A stretch of 9,336 nucleotides of DNA, taken from Verrucomicrobiia bacterium (lineage in GTDB: Bacteria > Verrucomicrobiota > Verrucomicrobiia > Verrucomicrobiales > Akkermansiaceae). Each line of letters opens with the position of its first letter. Within the stretch, counting starts at the first letter, position 1. A program made the translations under genes and the position numbers. Where the stretch lies: the NCBI GenBank assembly GCA_947460915.1, contig CANHKJ010000107.1, positions 1-9,336 of the forward strand, written 5' to 3'. The notes below the pieces were generated by a model. It searched no databases and was not told the DNA's origin. It saw only the letters and a program-made list of their open reading frames with translations. Below are positions 6,544 through 9,336 of this stretch, piece after piece.

Positions 6544-9336
6544 TCACGGAGTTCCTCCTGGCGGATCTGTCATCTCGGCTCGGATGTACTGCTTGGCGGA
6601 ACTACTGACTGGTGTTGCACTGCGAAATAAAAGATGGGTCGGCTCATCTTCCACTGTCATGCAGTGAGGCGCACCACTTTGCCATGCGGATAAATCCGTG
6701 GAAACCGAACCGAAAAATTGCAATCCACGGCGGCGATCACGTGGTAAGAGGTATTCGAGATAATTATTTCCCGCCTCGGAAGTCATGCGCTGTAACGGAC
6801 GGAGCACGGAGGCGCTAAGTAGCGGGTTGGTGCCGAAGGCATATTCCCATAATGTTGATACCCCATCGCTGTCCGCATCTCGTGACCATTGGCTCACGGG
6901 CAGACTCAAGCTAGGATCTATGGTTGCAAATGTTCGGTATCGCCAAGATTCAGGTGCGAGCATGTCTTGGTTTATCCCACTATCGCCTAGGATATTGTAA
7001 CTCGCCACCTCGATCACGATGTCTTCCACATTCGCATCAAGCGCCACTGTTGCAGTTGTTGACCCAGGCGGTAGTTCGGCAATGATTTGCGTGTTGCCGC
7101 CGTTGATTTTTTTACGCAAAACGTATCCCAACTCATTATTGGCAGCATCTACCCAATCGAATTTCACTGAGTTAATTCCGAGGAACTGCATTTGCATAGA
7201 AGACGGTGCCGCAGGTGTTGTTGTGGGTGATGGCGAAAATTCTCTAGATGCATCGCTGAATTGTCGAAATGGTCTACCAGAAATGCCGCCGATGTAACTT
7301 GCGAGTCGTTTTTTGAGAGCATAAGCGGTGGCTGGAATTTGACCATAGAGATTGGTGTCTTCGTTGGGATCAGTGATCATGTTGTAGAGTTGATCATCAT
7401 CAGTATACGTCGGATTAGTAGCAGCCGCACCTGCTCCGAGACCGCTGTTATTTACATAATAGGGTCGTGGGATGGTGCCGCCCGTCAATTGCGAGTTCAC
7501 GTTATATTCTGGCCATTGGTAGCCGCTAGCAATCTGCGCGTGGATCCCTGGGGTGTAGCGTAATGCAATGTATTTGTGGTTCTTAGTGCGGACACCACGG
7601 GCGTATCCGATTTCGCAAAAGACATCGTCACGTACTACTGCGTTGCTACCACTCAGCACGGGAACTAGGCTCACTCCATCGATAGGTCTTGTCGGCAACG
7701 ATGACGAACCAGCCATCTGAAGAAGAGTCGGGACGATGTCAGCCTGACTGACTAGCTCTGTGTAGGTGCGACCAGGCGAGACGATGCCGTTAGGCCAATT
7801 CATCACGAGAGGCACTTTCATGCCGAGGTCGTAGAGCGAAGATTTCCCCCAAACAAGTGGCCCGTAAAGCGTCTTTTCGCCGTGGTCGGAGGTGAAAATA
7901 ATTAGTGTATCGTTGCGAACGCCGTGCTGATTGAGCTTGTTGATGATGGCTTGCACGGAATAGTCGAGCCAAGTTTCACGGGCAGAGATCAAATCTTTGC
8001 CCGCAGCGTTTACTTGATTGATAATCGCTTGGCGAGTTGGCATGAACGAGTAATCTTCGTTAGGCAAGTAGCCAGCACTGGTGTAAGCTTTGTTGGCTCG
8101 CAAAGTATAATCCAGATTGTTATTCACAGGGCCGTGGTTGATGGTGGGAGCCATGTAGAGGAAAAATCTGCCGGCACGATTTTCATCTATGAAACGTAGG
8201 GCACGGCTAGTGACCCACTCTTGATTGTGGACGTTGAGTTTGTCGCTAAAAAGCTCTTTAAGATTGGCGTGATAAAAGCCATCTACGTAGTCGAATCCAT
8301 GTTCACGCATCATTTGGCAGACGACACGATGGTTGTGTTGCATAGCACCATTGACCGTAGCATTGGTGGCAGGATCTACGGTTTTACCATAGGTGAGAAG
8401 TCCCTTTGCGCTCCAAGTAGAAGTGTTTTTCAACTCGTCATCTAGGACATGAGATTTCCCCACAAAGCCAGTGCGGTATCCTGCTTGCTTAAGCCATGCA
8501 CCGATGTTTTGTCCGTCATGTTCAAGGTCGGTATCGGATACACCGAAGCGCCCGAGAGTGCCTAAAGGATAAAGTGAAGTAAAATTGGGGCTGGTATTGC
8601 GTGACGGCCAACGACTCGTGAGCAGTGAGTAGCGAGATGGCCCGCATACGGTAGAAGCGGCCATAGCTAAGGTGAAGCGAAGCCCCGTGTAAGAAAGAGT
8701 ATCGAGCGTTGGCGTAAGGCAGTTCCTGCCCTCAAATCCAAAGTGCTGACCGCCAGCCATATCATCCACATTGATCAAGATGATGTTCGGCCCTGTGGCG
8801 GCAGTCTGTGACATGACCTCGTAGTATATCGAGCTGGCAGTTGCTACCAATTCGAGCCGTCGGTTCGTAGGCATGTTAAAGTTGCGCGTGCGCAGCCCTG
8901 CGATACTACCAGAAAAAGAGCCAAAATTTGCCAACACAAAACGATAGCCAATCGGGAAGCTGCCCGTGAAGTTGGAACCATCGAGAATCCACTCCGAGCC
9001 TTGATCGAGAACCAATTTCGCGGCACCAAGTTCCAGTGGTTCGCAGCCACCAACATCTGGTTTGCTTTCCACCGTGCCAGCGGATCCTACTGCGAACTCG
9101 TCTGCGGATGATGAACCATTGTAACTAAAAGAAATAGCAGATCCACCCATGACGAGACGAACTGATTTCGTTAGATCGCGACCTATAGTCATCGCGCTCA
9201 TGGACAATGCCCCGCTTGCCGTAAGCGTAAGTGAGCCATTGGAAATGAGCAGTTCATCAGGACTGCTAGGTGCTGCACTATTCAGAATCACGTTGTAACC
9301 ATTGATGATGGCATCGGACGGCGCAGACGGAACTCC
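6544..9336 (-). CDS. Multidomain secreted sulfatase, formylglycine type (5' end outside window)
   Basis: The frame is open through the right edge, so the GTG at 9291 is not the real start; 930 residues are visible. Numbering here counts the 9291 codon as 1. Residues before about 160 are a beta-rich, Gly/Ser-rich passenger-like region. The sulfatase domain runs from about 166 to 675. It has metal ligands D176-D177 (NVDD), formylglycine motif C216-G-P-S-R220, GKSH (K279, H281), INHGP (H386), SDHGE (D469, H470) and K483 in WGKSS, so the catalytic set looks complete. C216 needs oxidation by a maturase encoded elsewhere. A fibronectin-III-like segment follows at about 693-775. The tail has D805-x-D-x-D809-G and EYAFGTNP (816-823), a probable calcium-binding and anchoring or sorting type seen in PVC secreted proteins. 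It should cleave sulfate esters from an extracellular or periplasmic glycan; the substrate cannot be read from sequence. It is the first visible gene of the - strand group. Confidence 0.9.
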   Translation of the reverse strand, partial: GVPSAPSDAIINGYNVILNSAAPSSPDELLISNGSLTLTASGALSMSAMTIGRDLTKSVRLVMGGSAISFSYNGSSSADEFAVGSAGTVESKPDVGGCEPLELGAAKLVLDQGSEWILDGSNFTGSFPIGYRFVLANFGSFSGSIAGLRTRNFNMPTNRRLELVATASSIYYEVMSQTAATGPNIILINVDDMAGGQHFGFEGRNCLTPTLDTLSYTGLRFTLAMAASTVCGPSRYSLLTSRWPSRNTSPNFTSLYPLGTLGRFGVSDTDLEHDGQNIGAWLKQAGYRTGFVGKSHVLDDELKNTSTWSAKGLLTYGKTVDPATNATVNGAMQHNHRVVCQMMREHGFDYVDGFYHANLKELFSDKLNVHNQEWVTSRALRFIDENRAGRFFLYMAPTINHGPVNNNLDYTLRANKAYTSAGYLPNEDYSFMPTRQAIINQVNAAGKDLISARETWLDYSVQAIINKLNQHGVRNDTLIIFTSDHGEKTLYGPLVWGKSSLYDLGMKVPLVMNWPNGIVSPGRTYTELVSQADIVPTLLQMAGSSSLPTRPIDGVSLVPVLSGSNAVVRDDVFCEIGYARGVRTKNHKYIALRYTPGIHAQIASGYQWPEYNVNSQLTGGTIPRPYYVNNSGLGAGAAATNPTYTDDDQLYNMITDPNEDTNLYGQIPATAYALKKRLASYIGGISGRPFRQFSDASREFSPSPTTTPAAPSSMQMQFLGINSVKFDWVDAANNELGYVLRKKINGGNTQIIAELPPGSTTATVALDANVEDIVIEVASYNILGDSGINQDMLAPESWRYRTFATIDPSLSLPVSQWSRDADSDGVSTLWEYAFGTNPLLSASVLRPLQRMTSEAGNNYLEYLLPRDRRRGLQFFGSVSTDLSAWQSGAPHCMTVEDEPTHLLFRSATPVSSSAKQYIRAEMTDPPGGTP
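6554..6559 (-). promoter_or_regulatory. Perfect AGGAGG ribosome-binding site before the GTG at 6547
   Basis: On the - strand AGGAGG lies exactly six bases before GTG (6547-6545), and that GTG overlaps the sulfatase stop as GTGA. This is an ideal layout for translational coupling. The same bases encode the final PPGGTP of the sulfatase, so the match could be a by-product of Gly-Gly codons. No other start in this window has a clear Shine-Dalgarno sequence. Confidence 0.4.

Noticed and set aside
7924..8199. + strand ORF opposite the sulfatase, along with similar ones at 7019-7297, 7261-7563 and 8221-8445
   Set aside because: They are antisense to conserved sulfatase domain sequence, lack ribosome-binding sites, and read as complement shadows.
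9289..9291. GTG as the start of the sulfatase gene
   Set aside because: The frame continues open to 9336 with sensible codons, there is no ribosome-binding site, and no signal peptide follows; the true start is outside the window.
1..9336. CRISPR arrays, tRNA or rRNA genes, insertion sequences
   Set aside because: No regularly spaced repeats, cloverleaf-like segments, transposase motifs or terminal inverted repeats were seen; nearly all of the window is covered by five long coding regions.

Overview
The window most likely comes from a Verrucomicrobiota (PVC-group) bacterium. I infer this from protein signatures, without a database search. The signs are a very long prepilin-type protein resembling the Verru_Chthon cassette protein A family, and a large secreted sulfatase with a passenger-like N-terminus, a fibronectin-III-like region and a C-terminal tail carrying a DxDxDG motif and an EYAFGTNP segment. 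Base composition is near 50% G+C in the one coding stretch counted by hand (30/60 at 6301-6360), with two sharply AT-rich gene borders. I see no RNA genes, insertion sequences or CRISPR arrays.

Layout. Two gene groups converge at about 2359-2389. On the + strand, 1-1392 is the C-terminal half of a GH38 family alpha-mannosidase whose start and catalytic domain lie left of the window. It is followed after 27 bases by a ROK-family sugar kinase (1420-2358). On the - strand, reading right to left, are a sulfatase open through the right edge (6544-9336), a roughly 1110-residue prepilin-like protein (3107-6439, or from GTG at 6547), and a small secreted protein of unknown function (2390-3058, or from 3091). 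All three run in the same direction with gaps of 104 bases or less.

How they may work together (inference). The + strand pair fits glycan use: a mannosidase frees a sugar and a cytoplasmic ROK kinase phosphorylates it. The - strand trio fits an exported module: a multidomain sulfatase, a large pseudopilin-like protein that could belong to a type II secretion or pilus-like machine, and a small periplasmic or outer protein. The observations most worth following are the pairing of an apparently solitary giant pseudopilin with a sulfatase, the two competing starts of that pseudopilin, and the altered sugar- and zinc-binding motif of the kinase.
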